Origin: Clostridiales bacterium
GTDB lineage: Bacteria > Bacillota > Clostridia > Christensenellales > CAG-138
Assembly: GCA_012838425.1 (NCBI GenBank)
Contig: DUPG01000002.1
Coordinates: 1-46,213 of the forward strand
Length of the DNA: 46,213 nt
Reading direction: 5' to 3'
The translations under genes and the position numbers were made by a program. How positions within the stretch are numbered: the stretch's first letter is position 1; the number at the start of each line of letters is the position of its first letter. The notes beneath the pieces were generated by a model. That model was not told where the DNA came from. It searched no databases and saw only the letters and a program-made list of their open reading frames with translations. Positions 20,150 to 28,739 of this stretch are shown piece after piece.

Positions 20150-20300
20150 AGTGTGGAGTTATCCGTGCGGAGCGCTGAATGAAGACAGCGGTGCTACCGT
20201 TGAATGAAGACACAGCTTATTGATATGCGTGTTCCTTTGCGCTTTTCATGAAAAGAAAAGAAGTGGGGTGAGGGGTAACGCCCCGCGCTAACTCCACACT
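20150..20300. mobile_element. Candidate MITE-like element bounded by 12-bp inverted repeats
   Basis: AGTGTGGAGTTA (20150-20161) and its exact complement TAACTCCACACT (20289-20300) bound 151 nt without a gene. Inside are two direct copies of TGAATGAAGACA and a purine-rich hairpin repeat (20229-20284) related to 8066-8120. The first 26 nt match 26278-26303 at 22 positions. No transposase is present, so any mobility would depend on another element. No target duplication is evident. Confidence 0.45.
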
Positions 20301-20323
20301 AAAACAGGGCGCTTTCGCGCCCC
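20301..20323 (-). terminator. Intrinsic terminator of trpB
   Basis: Minus strand GGGCGC-GAAA-GCGCCC stem with a GAAA tetraloop followed by TGTTTT, 10 nt beyond the trpB stop. Confidence 0.85.
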
Positions 20324-20332
20324 GGTATATCG

Positions 20333-21571
20333 TTACTCCTTCAAAAACTCATCTCCATATCCGTACTTCTCTATCACATACTCCAAGTCCTTATCGCCTC
20401 TACCTGACAGGTTCACTAAAATTGAGCCGTAATTGCCTTCCTTTGCAAGCTTAATGGCGCCTGCCAAAGCGTGTGAGCTTTCAATGGCGGGTATTATGCC
20501 CTCATACCTGCTCAGCATGAAGAATGCGCGTATGGCTTCTTCATCTGTTACGGCGTCGTACTTGATTCTGCCTATGTCGTGCAAAAATGCGTGTTCAGGA
20601 CCAACCGAAGGATAATCGAGTCCACTTGCGTTTGAATATACGGGGTCCGGCTCGCCCGGCTTCTGAGATTGCAGCATTAAGCTTTCAAATCCGTGCATAA
20701 CCCCCTTAGTTCCATAAGTTATGCTTGCCGCGTGCTCGCCTGCATTCGTTCCCTTGCCCAGCGGCTCAATGCCGTGAATCTCCACAGGGTCGTCTATGAA
20801 TGGTAGGAAAAGCCCTATTGCGTTTGAACCGCCGCCCACGCAGGCGCATACGGCGTCGGGCAGCATACCTGTCATATCAATAAACTGCTCACGCGCTTCA
20901 ATGCCGACAACAAGCTGAAAGTCGCGCACCATCATAGGAAATGGATGCGGGCCGACTGCCGAACCGATACAGTATATAGAGTGCTTATACTCCCTCATAT
21001 AGCCCTCGAATGCCGCGTCAACAGCCTCCTTCAGCGTTTTCAGCCCATGAGTTGCGGGTATAACATTCGCGCCTAAAATTCGCATTCTTGCGACATTGGG
21101 AGCCTGCTTCTTAATATCTACCTCGCCCATGTAAATATCGCATTCCAAGCCGAAGAAAGCCGCCGCAGTCGCCAATGCAACACCATGCTGCCCGGCGCCT
21201 GTTTCGGCAATCAGCTTGCGCTTGCCCATGAACTTAGCCAACAGCCCTTCGCCCATGCAGTGATTCAGCTTGTGCGCGCCTGTGTGGTTTAAGTCCTCGC
21301 GTTTTAAGTAAATCTGAGTGCCTGTGCCGATTTTCTGCGATAATCTCTCGCAATGATACACAGGTGTAGGACGCCCCTGAAACTCCTTGCGAATTCTTCT
21401 AAGCTCGTTGATGAACTTCGCGCTGTGGCAAATAAGCCTGTATGCGCGATTGATTTCATCGAATGCCTCACACAGCTCCGGCGGTAAATATGCCCCGCCA
21501 TACTGCCCGAAACGCCCTTGCGCGTTCGGATACTCCTTCAGATAGTTCTGAAATTCCGAATACTTGTTCAT
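20333..21571 (-). CDS. trpB: Tryptophan synthase beta subunit
   Basis: 412 residues, class 1 TrpB length. It condenses indole with serine using [18 protein letters not shown] opens the domain. The PLP lysine is Lys101 in [18 protein letters not shown] and [10 protein letters not shown] are the COMM-domain and PLP-phosphate motifs, and LSGRGDKD lies near the end. The ATG at 21571 has GGAGAGG upstream; an in-frame start at 21625 is inside the T-box expression region and is rejected. No trpA or other trp gene adjoins, so it may salvage indole or work with a distant TrpA. A Trp-specific T-box (21628-21917) controls it. Confidence 0.95.
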   Translation of the reverse strand: MNKYSEFQNYLKEYPNAQGRFGQYGGAYLPPELCEAFDEINRAYRLICHSAKFINELRRIRKEFQGRPTPVYHCERLSQKIGTGTQIYLKREDLNHTGAHKLNHCMGEGLLAKFMGKRKLIAETGAGQHGVALATAAAFFGLECDIYMGEVDIKKQAPNVARMRILGANVIPATHGLKTLKEAVDAAFEGYMREYKHSIYCIGSAVGPHPFPMMVRDFQLVVGIEAREQFIDMTGMLPDAVCACVGGGSNAIGLFLPFIDDPVEIHGIEPLGKGTNAGEHAASITYGTKGVMHGFESLMLQSQKPGEPDPVYSNASGLDYPSVGPEHAFLHDIGRIKYDAVTDEEAIRAFFMLSRYEGIIPAIESSHALAGAIKLAKEGNYGSILVNLSGRGDKDLEYVIEKYGYGDEFLKE

Positions 21572-21627
21572 TGTCTTACCTCTCCTGACAAAAAATATTT
21601 TTTGTCGGTTTGCCATCGTATGCAAAT

Positions 21628-21917
21628 AAAAAACGCCCCTAAAATAAGCTTTTAGCCTATTTCAAGGACGAGAACTTATAGCCCCGCGGTGCCACCTTGT
21701 TTTATGCATTTGCATACACTTAAAACAGAATGCCGACACATTCCTGGCAGATAACGCTTGCCTTGCGTCATAGCATACTCAGCGATAATTTAGAAAATCG
21801 CCTTTGGCTATGCACTCCGTTGGCCCATTTATCATCGCGTAGCTTATGGAGGTTCCAGCCCATGCCCCCACTCTCTGTGAAGCCCGTTTGATGTTTTACT
21901 TCCAACATCAACGCTTT
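21628..21917 (-). promoter_or_regulatory. T-box riboswitch, tryptophan-specific
   Basis: On the minus strand the leader carries a stem I region with an AGAGAG motif near its base, a candidate specifier TGG (21827-21825, Trp codon, in AAATGGGCC), and the T-box core GGTGGCACCGCGG (about 21696-21684) that pairs with uncharged tRNA acceptor ends. A 13-bp terminator stem (arms near 21666-21654 and 21648-21636, loop TAAAA) is followed by six T ending near 21628. Established role: uncharged tRNA stabilises the antiterminator and lets trpB be transcribed. The specifier identity is an inference, supported by the downstream gene. Confidence 0.88.
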
Positions 21918-21922
21918 ATAGC

Positions 21923-21951
21923 AGTATATTATCAAAAATATTTTTTGTCAA
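21923..21951 (-). promoter_or_regulatory. Sigma-A promoter of the trpB T-box leader
   Basis: Minus strand TTGACA (21951-21946), 17-nt spacer, TATACT (21928-21923). The start near 21917 fits the beginning of the T-box RNA. Confidence 0.85.
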
Positions 21952-21988
21952 CAGGATTTTTTATTTTTTCTCTGAAATGGCAGGAATA

Positions 21989-22531
21989 TCAATTATCGCC
22001 TTTTTCTTTATCGGTTAAAATATCAATTATCGCCTTATATACGAGGTGCGCTTTTTCCGCCCAGTTTTCAGAAAGCGCCTTTGCCGTATCCAAGTCGTGC
22101 AGATTTATTGCTACCGAAAGCAGAATTCTGTCCTTGTCAAACGAATTCAAGAATGTGTTATAGCCCCCGTCAGCATCTTTAATAACGGAGCTTGAAAACT
22201 GCTCAATCCCCAATATGCGTTGCGCATTTGCTTTAATATAATCGTCTATTTGATTGCGATGCGATAAAGGAATCTTCTCTGCTGTTACATTATAGAATTC
22301 GCTTCCCTTAGGAGTAATGCTGTAGCCCTCGCCGTACACGCATGGCACAGTGGCAACCAAGCCCGCCTTTTCCAAATCCGCAAGCTCGAACATAAGCTCA
22401 AAGTAGTTTAAGTATCCCAGCTCAATGAACCCGGTAGCCAGCTGCGGCTTCGTAAGCTCGGTTCCCATTCTTGTTATGAAGTAGAGTATGTATGCCTTGT
22501 TTCTTGTAGCGCTGTCAACGAAATATGCCAT
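21989..22531 (-). CDS. DUF4364 family winged-helix protein
   Basis: 180 residues. The N-terminal part (MAYFVDSATRNKAYILYFI ... LTKPQLATGFIELGYLNYFELMFELADLEKAGLV) reads as a winged helix-turn-helix typical of DUF4364, a clostridial family with no fixed function. The rest is a helical domain. GGAG lies 8 nt before the ATG. It sits 51 nt after the SSB-like gene on the same strand and is probably co-transcribed with it. The last codons overlap a 17-bp direct repeat (copies at 21986-22002 and 22020-22036), so the C-terminal end looks like a recent local duplication. Confidence 0.8.
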   Translation of the reverse strand: MAYFVDSATRNKAYILYFITRMGTELTKPQLATGFIELGYLNYFELMFELADLEKAGLVATVPCVYGEGYSITPKGSEFYNVTAEKIPLSHRNQIDDYIKANAQRILGIEQFSSSVIKDADGGYNTFLNSFDKDRILLSVAINLHDLDTAKALSENWAEKAHLVYKAIIDILTDKEKGDN

Positions 22532-22582
22532 AATTCACTCCTAAGCGGTATAAGCAATTATAGCATATTTTTTGTTAGTGGG

Positions 22583-23230
22583 CTATTCCCTTTCGCCTAT
22601 TCTTCCAATCACCGTATCCGTTGGCAGCAGCTCAAGTATAGAGCACGAAACCTCATATGCTGTGCGTTCAACTATTTCCGTTTCACTTAGCTGCTTCTGA
22701 TATACGCGGCTTTGAACGCGCCCCTCCAGCCTTACTACCGAACCAACATCTAAGCTGCCGGCAAAATGCGCGTTTCTTCCCCAAGCTATGCAGGGCAGGT
22801 AGTCGGATTTCCCATAAGAGCGGTTTACGGCAATAAGAATATCCGCAATTTCACGCATAAATGGAGTTGTGCGGTAAATCACAGGCTTGCATATATAGCC
22901 CTTCAGCTCAATGTCGTTGATGTAATCGTAATCGGTAGGCTCATAGCGGAACTGCTTGGCGAAAATCGTGATGATTAAGCGGTTTACGCCGTCGATTTGC
23001 TTGTTGTACGAGCGCAACTGACCCTTTACGGTTATGTGATTGCCCACCTCCGGCAGCCTGTTTCCCATAAGCCTGTTGGAAACCGTTAGCGGAAGCACAT
23101 CAACAGTCCCGGATAGTCTTGGTATGCTGATGTCAAATGTGTAGAATTCCTCGCCGTACAGGGTATGGTCAAGAATGGGTGTGTTTACTACCTTACCCGA
23201 AACAATTACCCTATTGTTATCTTCAGACAT
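22583..23230 (-). CDS. Single-stranded-DNA-binding-like protein with two OB-fold regions
   Basis: 215 residues. The first half (NRVIVSGKVVNTPILDH ... VGNHITVKGQLRSYN) and the second (IELKGYICKPVIYRTTP ... YLPCIAWGRNAHFAG, VGSVVRLEGRVQSRVY) each resemble an SSB/PriB OB fold, so it is a tandem. Such double-OB proteins are common in Clostridia and differ from the main replication SSB, lacking its acidic C-terminal tail. Its function is probably ssDNA binding but is untested. GGAGAG precedes the ATG. A 7-bp inverted repeat TGTATTT-TAAC-AAATACA (23261-23278) lies about 30 nt upstream and might be an operator. Confidence 0.75.
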   Translation of the reverse strand: MSEDNNRVIVSGKVVNTPILDHTLYGEEFYTFDISIPRLSGTVDVLPLTVSNRLMGNRLPEVGNHITVKGQLRSYNKQIDGVNRLIITIFAKQFRYEPTDYDYINDIELKGYICKPVIYRTTPFMREIADILIAVNRSYGKSDYLPCIAWGRNAHFAGSLDVGSVVRLEGRVQSRVYQKQLSETEIVERTAYEVSCSILELLPTDTVIGRIGERE

Positions 23231-23591
23231 TTGTATCTCTCCTTTATTTGTATTTCTGTATGTATTTTAACAAATACATTACTTTAGTGATTGTCAGCCC
23301 AGTGGTGAGAAATTTCGCTATTTTTAGGTCAAAACGACTAATGGAAATAAATATTTGTGTTTGAATATAATTTCCATCTATAGAGTGAATTCAGTATAAT
23401 ACAGTATATATAATTTGTCAAATGTACTTTGAAAAAAATGGTGAGTAATGTAGATATTAGGAGCATCAGCAGGGTTGACCCGTATTTATGCTTTTGCAGT
23501 CGGCTAAGCTATATAGAAAAGCAAAAGATATATTCCCCCAATTCCCTGATATGTTATAAAATAATGTTAATAATACTATCGGAGGAATATA
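23231..23591. other. 361-bp divergent spacer, no gene seen
   Basis: AT-rich region between the SSB-like gene (minus) and the MBL gene (plus). Besides the inverted repeat at 23261-23278 there is a pair CTTTTGC ... GCAAAAG (about 23490-23527) and a small GGG-TTGA-CCC hairpin. I could not assign an RNA family or a confident promoter. Short open frames here lack ribosome binding sites. Confidence 0.4.
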
Positions 23592-24230
23592 ATGAACCTA
23601 AACATAGAGCGCATTATAACAGGACCAATTGATTGCAACAGCTATGTTGTTTATAAAGAGGGCAGTAACACCTGCTTTGTTGTTGACCCTGCCGATTTTG
23701 AGCTGATAGACAGTTACTTAACTAATAAGGGGCTTAGTGTTGACGCTATACTTGTAACTCATGGTCATTACGACCATATATTAGCGGTTGCGGATCTCAA
23801 GCGCAAGTACAACGCGAAGGTGTATATACATGTGCTTGACGCCGAATGCTTATCCAGCACCAAGCTGAGCCTTGCGATATTTATGGGAGCAACGGTAAAT
23901 CCTACGCAGGCTGATGTCAGATTGAATGATGGCGACAAATTCACAGCGGCAGGCATTGCGGTTGAAACGCTGCACACGCCGGGACATTCTATGGGTAGCG
24001 TATCCTTTGTGCTTCCCGAGCACAGAGTAATATTTTCAGGCGATACGCTTTTCAGGCTAAGCGTGGGCAGAGCCGACCTTTACGGCTCTGATGCAAGGCA
24101 GCTTGAGGACTCACTGCTGCACAAGCTATACGCTTTAGAGGGCGATTACAGGGTGCTGCCCGGGCATATGCGCGAAACCACTTTAGCGTTTGAGCGCGAG
24201 CACAACCCCTACACTAAGCATTTGAAATGA
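23592..24230 (+). CDS. Metallo-beta-lactamase-fold hydrolase, glyoxalase II-like
   Basis: 212 residues. The dinuclear metal motif THGHYDH (about 56-62), TPGHS, SGDTLF and PGHM appear in family order. Short proteins of this type hydrolyse thioesters such as lactoylglutathione analogues, but the substrate here is unknown. GGAGG lies 6 nt before the ATG. Its stop overlaps the hemZ start by 4 nt (ATGA). The MBL-hemZ pairing recurs in Clostridia next to relA/dtd and hisS/aspS; those neighbours are not in this window. Confidence 0.88.
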   Translation: MNLNIERIITGPIDCNSYVVYKEGSNTCFVVDPADFELIDSYLTNKGLSVDAILVTHGHYDHILAVADLKRKYNAKVYIHVLDAECLSSTKLSLAIFMGATVNPTQADVRLNDGDKFTAAGIAVETLHTPGHSMGSVSFVLPEHRVIFSGDTLFRLSVGRADLYGSDARQLEDSLLHKLYALEGDYRVLPGHMRETTLAFEREHNPYTKHLK

Positions 24231-25681
24231 AAATTGCGCTAAACACAAACTTAACCGGCTTTGAAAACGACCTTTGCGATGTTGTGCGCCTGTTTTTTGG
24301 CGAAATCGAGCTTTCAGACGACGCGGAATACAGCATTTTTGTCGAATACTCGGAATCAGAAGCAATGTACGCGCGGGCTGAGATTTCACAGAATAGCGAG
24401 CGGCTTGCGTTTTTCGAGCAAACCATTACAGCCGAATACTCCTCTGACCTTTTGAAAAAACGCTATATGAAGCGCGTAGCTAAGGTTGCGCTTTTCCGTG
24501 CGCTGAAAAAGGCGTTTTCTTATTCGTTCACGCCTTGGGGTTCTTTAACGGGTATCCGCCCGACTCATCTTCTGCGCGAATTGGAGGAGGAATCAGACCC
24601 TATTCAAGCGAAGGACACATTCTTAAACCTGTTTGATGTTCAGCCCGAAAAATACGCGCTGGCAAAGCAGATTATAGATGTTCAAAAGCCCATAATCACT
24701 AATATAAAGCCCGGCGACATTGATGTTTATATTAACATTCCCTATTGCAAGACAAAGTGTCTTTACTGTTCCTTCCCGTCAGCCGTTCGTACGAATAAAA
24801 CGGATATGCATGCCTATATTGACGCTTTGAAGGCGGATATTGCGCATGGGGCTAAGCTTACAGGGTCGCGCGGAATGACTGTGCGCGCAATTTATATGGG
24901 CGGCGGTACTCCCACAGTATTGACCGAGAGCGAGCTTGATGAGCTTTTGACGCATATACTTGGCTGCTATGGTGAAATCGGTGTAGAATTTACAGTCGAA
25001 GCAGGCAGACCGGACACCATAACTCAAAAAAAGCTGCAAATATTGAAGCAATACGGCGTTACAAGGCTGTCTATCAATCCGCAGAGCATGAACGCAGGCA
25101 CTTTAATAGCAATAGGCAGAAGCCACACGCCGCAGGAGATTATAAGCGCTTACGAACAGGCGCGGGAGCTTGGCTTCACAATTAACATGGATATAATAGC
25201 CTGCCTGCCCCATGAGGGCGAAGCGGATTTTACGCACACCCTGAATGAAATCTCGAAGCTTGATATTGATAATCTGACTGTGCATACATTGGCTGTAAAA
25301 AGGGCATCAAGCCTGAAGGAATCGCTTGAGGACTGGGTAATGTCAATGCCCGACAGCGAAACAGCCAACAATATGCTTAATACAGCGCATAGAATTGCAG
25401 AATCTATGGATATGCGCCCTTACTATATGTATAGGCAGAAGTATATGCGCGGAAATCTTGAGAACATAGGCTATGCAAGGGCAGGCGCTGAATGTATCTA
25501 CAATATAGATATGATGGAGGAAATGACCTCGATATTAGCGCATGGTGCCGGCGCGATGACCAAGCGAATCTATAAGGGAAGCACCCTGCGCGTTGAAAGA
25601 CTGCCTAATCCCAAGGATATTGCGACATATATGAATAAGCAAAGCGAGCTGTTCGCAAAAAAAGACAAGCTGTTTGAGTAG
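24227..25681 (+). CDS. hemZ: HemZ-type radical SAM protein (coproporphyrinogen III dehydrogenase family)
   Basis: 484 residues. A unique N-terminal domain of about 160 residues precedes a radical SAM core with the cluster motif YCKTKCLYCSF (CxxxCxxC) and GGGTPT for SAM binding. The long N-terminal part marks HemZ rather than HemN or HemW. The family is annotated as anaerobic coproporphyrinogen oxidase, but its actual activity in heme-poor Clostridia is uncertain and a heme-chaperone role is possible. Translation is coupled to the MBL gene. It ends 22 nt before the convergent gene at 25704. Confidence 0.85.
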   Translation: MKIALNTNLTGFENDLCDVVRLFFGEIELSDDAEYSIFVEYSESEAMYARAEISQNSERLAFFEQTITAEYSSDLLKKRYMKRVAKVALFRALKKAFSYSFTPWGSLTGIRPTHLLRELEEESDPIQAKDTFLNLFDVQPEKYALAKQIIDVQKPIITNIKPGDIDVYINIPYCKTKCLYCSFPSAVRTNKTDMHAYIDALKADIAHGAKLTGSRGMTVRAIYMGGGTPTVLTESELDELLTHILGCYGEIGVEFTVEAGRPDTITQKKLQILKQYGVTRLSINPQSMNAGTLIAIGRSHTPQEIISAYEQARELGFTINMDIIACLPHEGEADFTHTLNEISKLDIDNLTVHTLAVKRASSLKESLEDWVMSMPDSETANNMLNTAHRIAESMDMRPYYMYRQKYMRGNLENIGYARAGAECIYNIDMMEEMTSILAHGAGAMTKRIYKGSTLRVERLPNPKDIATYMNKQSELFAKKDKLFE

Positions 25682-25703
25682 GGTATAGGGTACGAGCTTG
25701 GTT

Positions 25704-26183
25704 TTACATATTGCATTTACTATAAAAATTCGTTTGCATGCCGTAAAGTATGTTAGCGATTTGGTGTAAAAGCCTTGCTCTGTTCCTGCGCAGTGTCGGG
25801 GGAGTGCATTTCAGTCTGCGGGCGACCTCCTCATCGTCTAAATTCTTGAAAAACTTATAGCAAATTGCATTGTAATACCTATCGCCTTTTACGCATTTCA
25901 AGGCGCGCATAAGCTGGTGAACCTCATTGGTATCGGCGGAGATCCTCTGCTCTAACAGCTCTATTTGCGCTAAATGCGCGTCCATAGGCGACAGGCGCAT
26001 TCCGCTTTTTATAAGCGAAACAAACGACTTCGAATTGCGCCTTAGCTTTGACATATCGAAGCCTGAGCTTTTTAGCTCCGCAAGCTCAGCTTTTGAATAC
26101 TTTATCCTGAAAAGCAGCTGCGGAAGCCTGTATAATCGCTTTTTTGTTTCTCTGATAAGCTCTTTTTCATCGAATCTGCGCAT
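25704..26183 (-). CDS. Sigma-region-4-like helix-turn-helix protein
   Basis: 159 residues and highly basic. A helical N-terminal half is followed by a C-terminal segment DDEEVARRLKCTPPTLRRNR that reads as a helix-turn-helix similar to sigma-70 region 4 or to phage ArpU/DUF1492 late regulators. There is no sigma region 2, so it is unlikely to be a full sigma factor. The ATG at 26183 is chosen because GAGGTGG lies 5 nt upstream; an in-frame start at 26339 would cross repeat DNA. Target unknown. It may be a domesticated phage gene. Confidence 0.65.
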   Translation of the reverse strand: MRRFDEKELIRETKKRLYRLPQLLFRIKYSKAELAELKSSGFDMSKLRRNSKSFVSLIKSGMRLSPMDAHLAQIELLEQRISADTNEVHQLMRALKCVKGDRYYNAICYKFFKNLDDEEVARRLKCTPPTLRRNRARLLHQIANILYGMQTNFYSKCNM

Positions 26184-26277
26184 AACGCCACCTCGTGCTT
26201 TGATGTAATAATTATAACATATGTTCGGTTTATGAAACAAGCTTAGTGTGTCCGTATTTGCGGTACAAGTATTTAAG

Positions 26278-26303
26278 AGTATGGAGATATCCGCGCGGTG
26301 CGC
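26278..26303 (+). repeat. Second copy of the left end of the 20150 element
   Basis: 26 nt matching 20150-20175 at 22 positions (TGGAG, TATCCG and GCGG cores). The 12-bp terminal inverted repeat partner is not seen nearby, so this looks like a decayed or partial copy. Confidence 0.45.
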
Positions 26304-26340
26304 GCATGTATAGCAACGCACAATTAAGAATGATTGCATA

Positions 26341-26446
26341 TGCTACGCAATGCGTAGCATTTCATGGTCTTTAGACTATTTCATTATTCGCGTAAGCGAA
26401 TTATTTCACGGTTTGCGACAGCAAAGCTTTTCATGCCCGTAAGGGC
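26341..26446. repeat. Array of five micro-hairpins with ATTTCA spacers
   Basis: Five hairpins in a row: TGCTACGCA-A-TGCGTAGCA (26341-26359), GTCT-TT-AGAC (26367-26376), ATTCGC-GTAA-GCGAAT (26386-26401), TTTGC-GACA-GCAAA (26412-26425), GCCC-GTAA-GGGC (26435-26446). They are joined by ATTTCAT, ATTTCA, ATTTCA and TTTTCAT. Each stem differs in sequence but the spacer is constant, so pairing and spacer are conserved rather than the stems. It lies between two minus-strand genes, upstream of the gene at 25704 and just past the stop of the gene at 26451. Confidence 0.7.
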
Positions 26447-26450
26447 AATT

Positions 26451-26933
26451 CTATCTTCTCCCTTTCGGTTTTCCGAATATCTCGCTATAAATTATGCCCT
26501 TTATCAGCGCGTCGTTGTCGTACCTCATTCCGCTTAATATGCTTGCGGCGGGTGTGGGAGCGGGTGCTTGCTTTGTCTTGCGAATATTGCGTTTTGGGTC
26601 GCCCTCATACGAAATAATGGGGGAATGCGGTTCGCAATCGAGGTCAGGGGCTTTTTTCGGTGAATGAACCTTGGGGGTTGAAGGCTTTACGGTAGCTTCT
26701 ATGGTGCTTTTCCCCGAAATTCGCTCAGAACGGCGTTCTATGCTTTCGCCTTCCTTAAATGTTGGCACATTAACTTGGCTATCAGCCTGCTGTGTCTGCC
26801 CTGCGCCTGTTTGCTGCGGGTTGTAGGGCGTATAATTGCCATATCTCTTGCCTGAGTCATGGCTTGACTTTTTATTGTACGCGGATATGCTGCTTATGAT
26901 AATAGCCGCAACGATAAATAAAATAAACTCCAA
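26451..26933 (-). CDS. Hypothetical protein with N-terminal membrane anchor
   Basis: 160 residues, not recognised. A hydrophobic segment at residues 3-18 is followed by a long polar, probably disordered region rich in Lys, Pro, Ser and Gln, and a short C-terminal block (about 130-160) that looks more ordered. The only possible start is TTG at 26933, with GGGGGG 6 nt upstream. It lies downstream of floA on the same strand. A tail-anchored scaffold role is conceivable but unproven. Confidence 0.65.
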   Translation of the reverse strand: MEFILFIVAAIIISSISAYNKKSSHDSGKRYGNYTPYNPQQTGAGQTQQADSQVNVPTFKEGESIERRSERISGKSTIEATVKPSTPKVHSPKKAPDLDCEPHSPIISYEGDPKRNIRKTKQAPAPTPAASILSGMRYDNDALIKGIIYSEIFGKPKGRR

Positions 26934-27000
26934 GCTTATCCCCCCTTTATTTACGGAATATACAGTCTCGCTGCAACAAGCAACGCAAAACGAATATTAT

Positions 27001-27036
27001 AGGAATCCCCCATTGCTTCGGGGGATTCCCTTTTTA
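27001..27036 (+). terminator. Strong hairpin between floA and the hypothetical membrane protein
   Basis: GGAATCCCCC (27002-27011), 8-nt loop, GGGGGATTCC (27020-27029), then CTTTTT. The T run is on the plus strand, where no gene precedes it. On the minus strand, where floA ends, only TATAATATT follows. It may act as an RNA-stabilising or weak terminator stem for floA. Confidence 0.55.
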
Positions 27037-27037
27037 A

Positions 27038-28057
27038 TTATTCGTCGCCTTTCTTTTCCTTGGGCGCCGCGCCCTTGCTTATAGCCTCGCGCATATCTGT
27101 ATCAGCCATTACATTGCGCATATTGTAGTAGTCCATAATGCCTAAATTGCCTGTTCTGAATGCCTCTGAAATCGCCAAGGGAACCTGCGCTTCGGCTTCT
27201 ACAACCTTTGCTCTCATGCGCTGAACAGCAGCTATGTTCTCCTGCTCTTCCGCGACTGCCAACGCTCTGCGTTCCTCTGCCTTTGCCTGCGCTATGCGCT
27301 TATCGGCTTCGGCTTGGTCGATTTGCAGCTGCGCACCAATGTTTCTGCCTACATCAACATCTGCAATATCAATTGAAAGAATTTCGAAAGCAGTACCGGC
27401 GTCAAGACCTTTGCCCAATACTGTTCTTGAAATCGAGTCGGGGTTTTCAAGCACATCCTTGTGGCTTTCCGAGCTGCCTACGGTGGTAACAATACCTTCG
27501 CCGACGCGCGCTACTATGGTTTCTTCGCCTGCGCCGCCAACCAAGCGGTCAATATTCGCGCGAACCGTTACCTTTGCCTTAGCCCTCAGCTCGATACCGT
27601 CTTTCGCGATAGCCGCGATAATGGGAGTTTCTATAACCTTTGGATTAACGCTCATCTGAACCGCCTGCAAAACATCGCGGCCTGCAAGGTCTATGGCGCA
27701 GCCCTTTTCGAAGTCAAGCGGGATACCTGCGCGCTGTGCCGCAATCAATGCGTTTACGACCCTGTCAACATTGCCGCCCGCTAAGTAGTGCGCTTCAAGC
27801 TTGTTTATTGGTATTGATAAGCCTGCCTTTGTTGCGCGAATCATAGGATTGACTATGCGCGCAGGGGTTACCTTTCTCAATCTCATTCCTATAAGCGTGA
27901 ATATGCCTATTTTGACGCCCGACGCGCTTGCGGAAATCCACAGCCTGATAGGAACAAAGCTTGCGAACAGCGACAGGAATATAATTGCCGCAATGATTAT
28001 TCCCATTACCAAGAACACCTGTGTTCCCATATCTGACGATGCCAATAAGTAATACAT
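27038..28057 (-). CDS. floA: Flotillin-like protein FloA
   Basis: 339 residues. A hydrophobic hairpin at about 12-35 anchors it to the membrane. The SPFH-type domain follows, then a coiled-coil stretch rich in Ala/Glu/Lys (about 235-290, with repeated [17 protein letters not shown]). This matches Bacillus YqfA/FloA in length and order; it organises membrane microdomains and affects signalling and sporulation. AGGAGGT lies 4 nt before the ATG. nfeD lies 31 nt upstream, which is the standard pairing. Confidence 0.93.
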   Translation of the reverse strand: MYYLLASSDMGTQVFLVMGIIIAAIIFLSLFASFVPIRLWISASASGVKIGIFTLIGMRLRKVTPARIVNPMIRATKAGLSIPINKLEAHYLAGGNVDRVVNALIAAQRAGIPLDFEKGCAIDLAGRDVLQAVQMSVNPKVIETPIIAAIAKDGIELRAKAKVTVRANIDRLVGGAGEETIVARVGEGIVTTVGSSESHKDVLENPDSISRTVLGKGLDAGTAFEILSIDIADVDVGRNIGAQLQIDQAEADKRIAQAKAEERRALAVAEEQENIAAVQRMRAKVVEAEAQVPLAISEAFRTGNLGIMDYYNMRNVMADTDMREAISKGAAPKEKKGDE

Positions 28058-28088
28058 ATATACCTCCTATTTTTTGGTTGCAAATAAA

Positions 28089-28706
28089 TTATTCGCCTTG
28101 ATTATCGGTTTCAATTTCCGATTGAGCTTCTGCCTGCTCTGCCTCTTGCTTTTTCTCAACATCAGGCACATAGCGGCGCACAATTATTCTTACACCTTCT
28201 ACGCTGGTTATTACAACCTCCGCGCCCGCTTCTATGAATTCGCCCTCGCTTACCACATCAAGCCTTTCGCCGTCAAAATCCGCAATGCCTGCGGGTCTGA
28301 GATAGCTTATGGTCTTTCCGACCTTGCCTATGCGATTATTAGCTTCCTTACGCAATGAGGTTGACTCGCTGTCTATCTTATCGTGCAGCATTATTGAAGA
28401 ACGCGAAATCATACCCTTTGTGAACGAGTGATAGATTATTACCCCCACTAATATCAGGAACAATAATATCACAGCAGCTATTATTAGTGCTTCTAAAAAG
28501 GTGTTTGCGCGCAGAATTATTGCCGCAACTATCGCCAATATGCCAAAACCGCCCGCAAAGCCGAAGCCCGGCATAAACATCTCGACAATAATGAGCACTA
28601 TGCCAACCACTAAGCAGATAATTGCGGGAACGCTCCACCCCAAGAATATGTTAGAAGCCGCCGCCAAAAATGAAAGCGGTATAAACGATTTTAATGCCAA
28701 GAACAT
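28089..28706 (-). CDS. NfeD-family membrane protein
   Basis: 205 residues. Three to four transmembrane helices occupy about 5-115. A small C-terminal OB-like domain (IGKVGKTISYLRPAGIADFDGERLDVVSEGEFI, then VVITSVEGVRIIVRR) is the NfeD-C signature. The N-terminal ClpP-like protease part of long NfeD proteins is absent, as in Bacillus YuaF/YqeZ short forms. An acidic tail of about 25 residues ends the protein. GGGAGGT lies 4 nt before the ATG at 28706. It partners FloA. It has its own promoter at 28740-28768. Confidence 0.88.
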   Translation of the reverse strand: MFLALKSFIPLSFLAAASNIFLGWSVPAIICLVVGIVLIIVEMFMPGFGFAGGFGILAIVAAIILRANTFLEALIIAAVILLFLILVGVIIYHSFTKGMISRSSIMLHDKIDSESTSLRKEANNRIGKVGKTISYLRPAGIADFDGERLDVVSEGEFIEAGAEVVITSVEGVRIIVRRYVPDVEKKQEAEQAEAQSEIETDNQGE

Positions 28707-28739
28707 ATATACCTCCCAGCACATATTTGAATTATTTAT

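Noticed and set aside
26341-26446. CRISPR array
   Set aside because: The repeated unit is only 6-7 nt, the pieces between are palindromes rather than spacers, and no cas gene is present.
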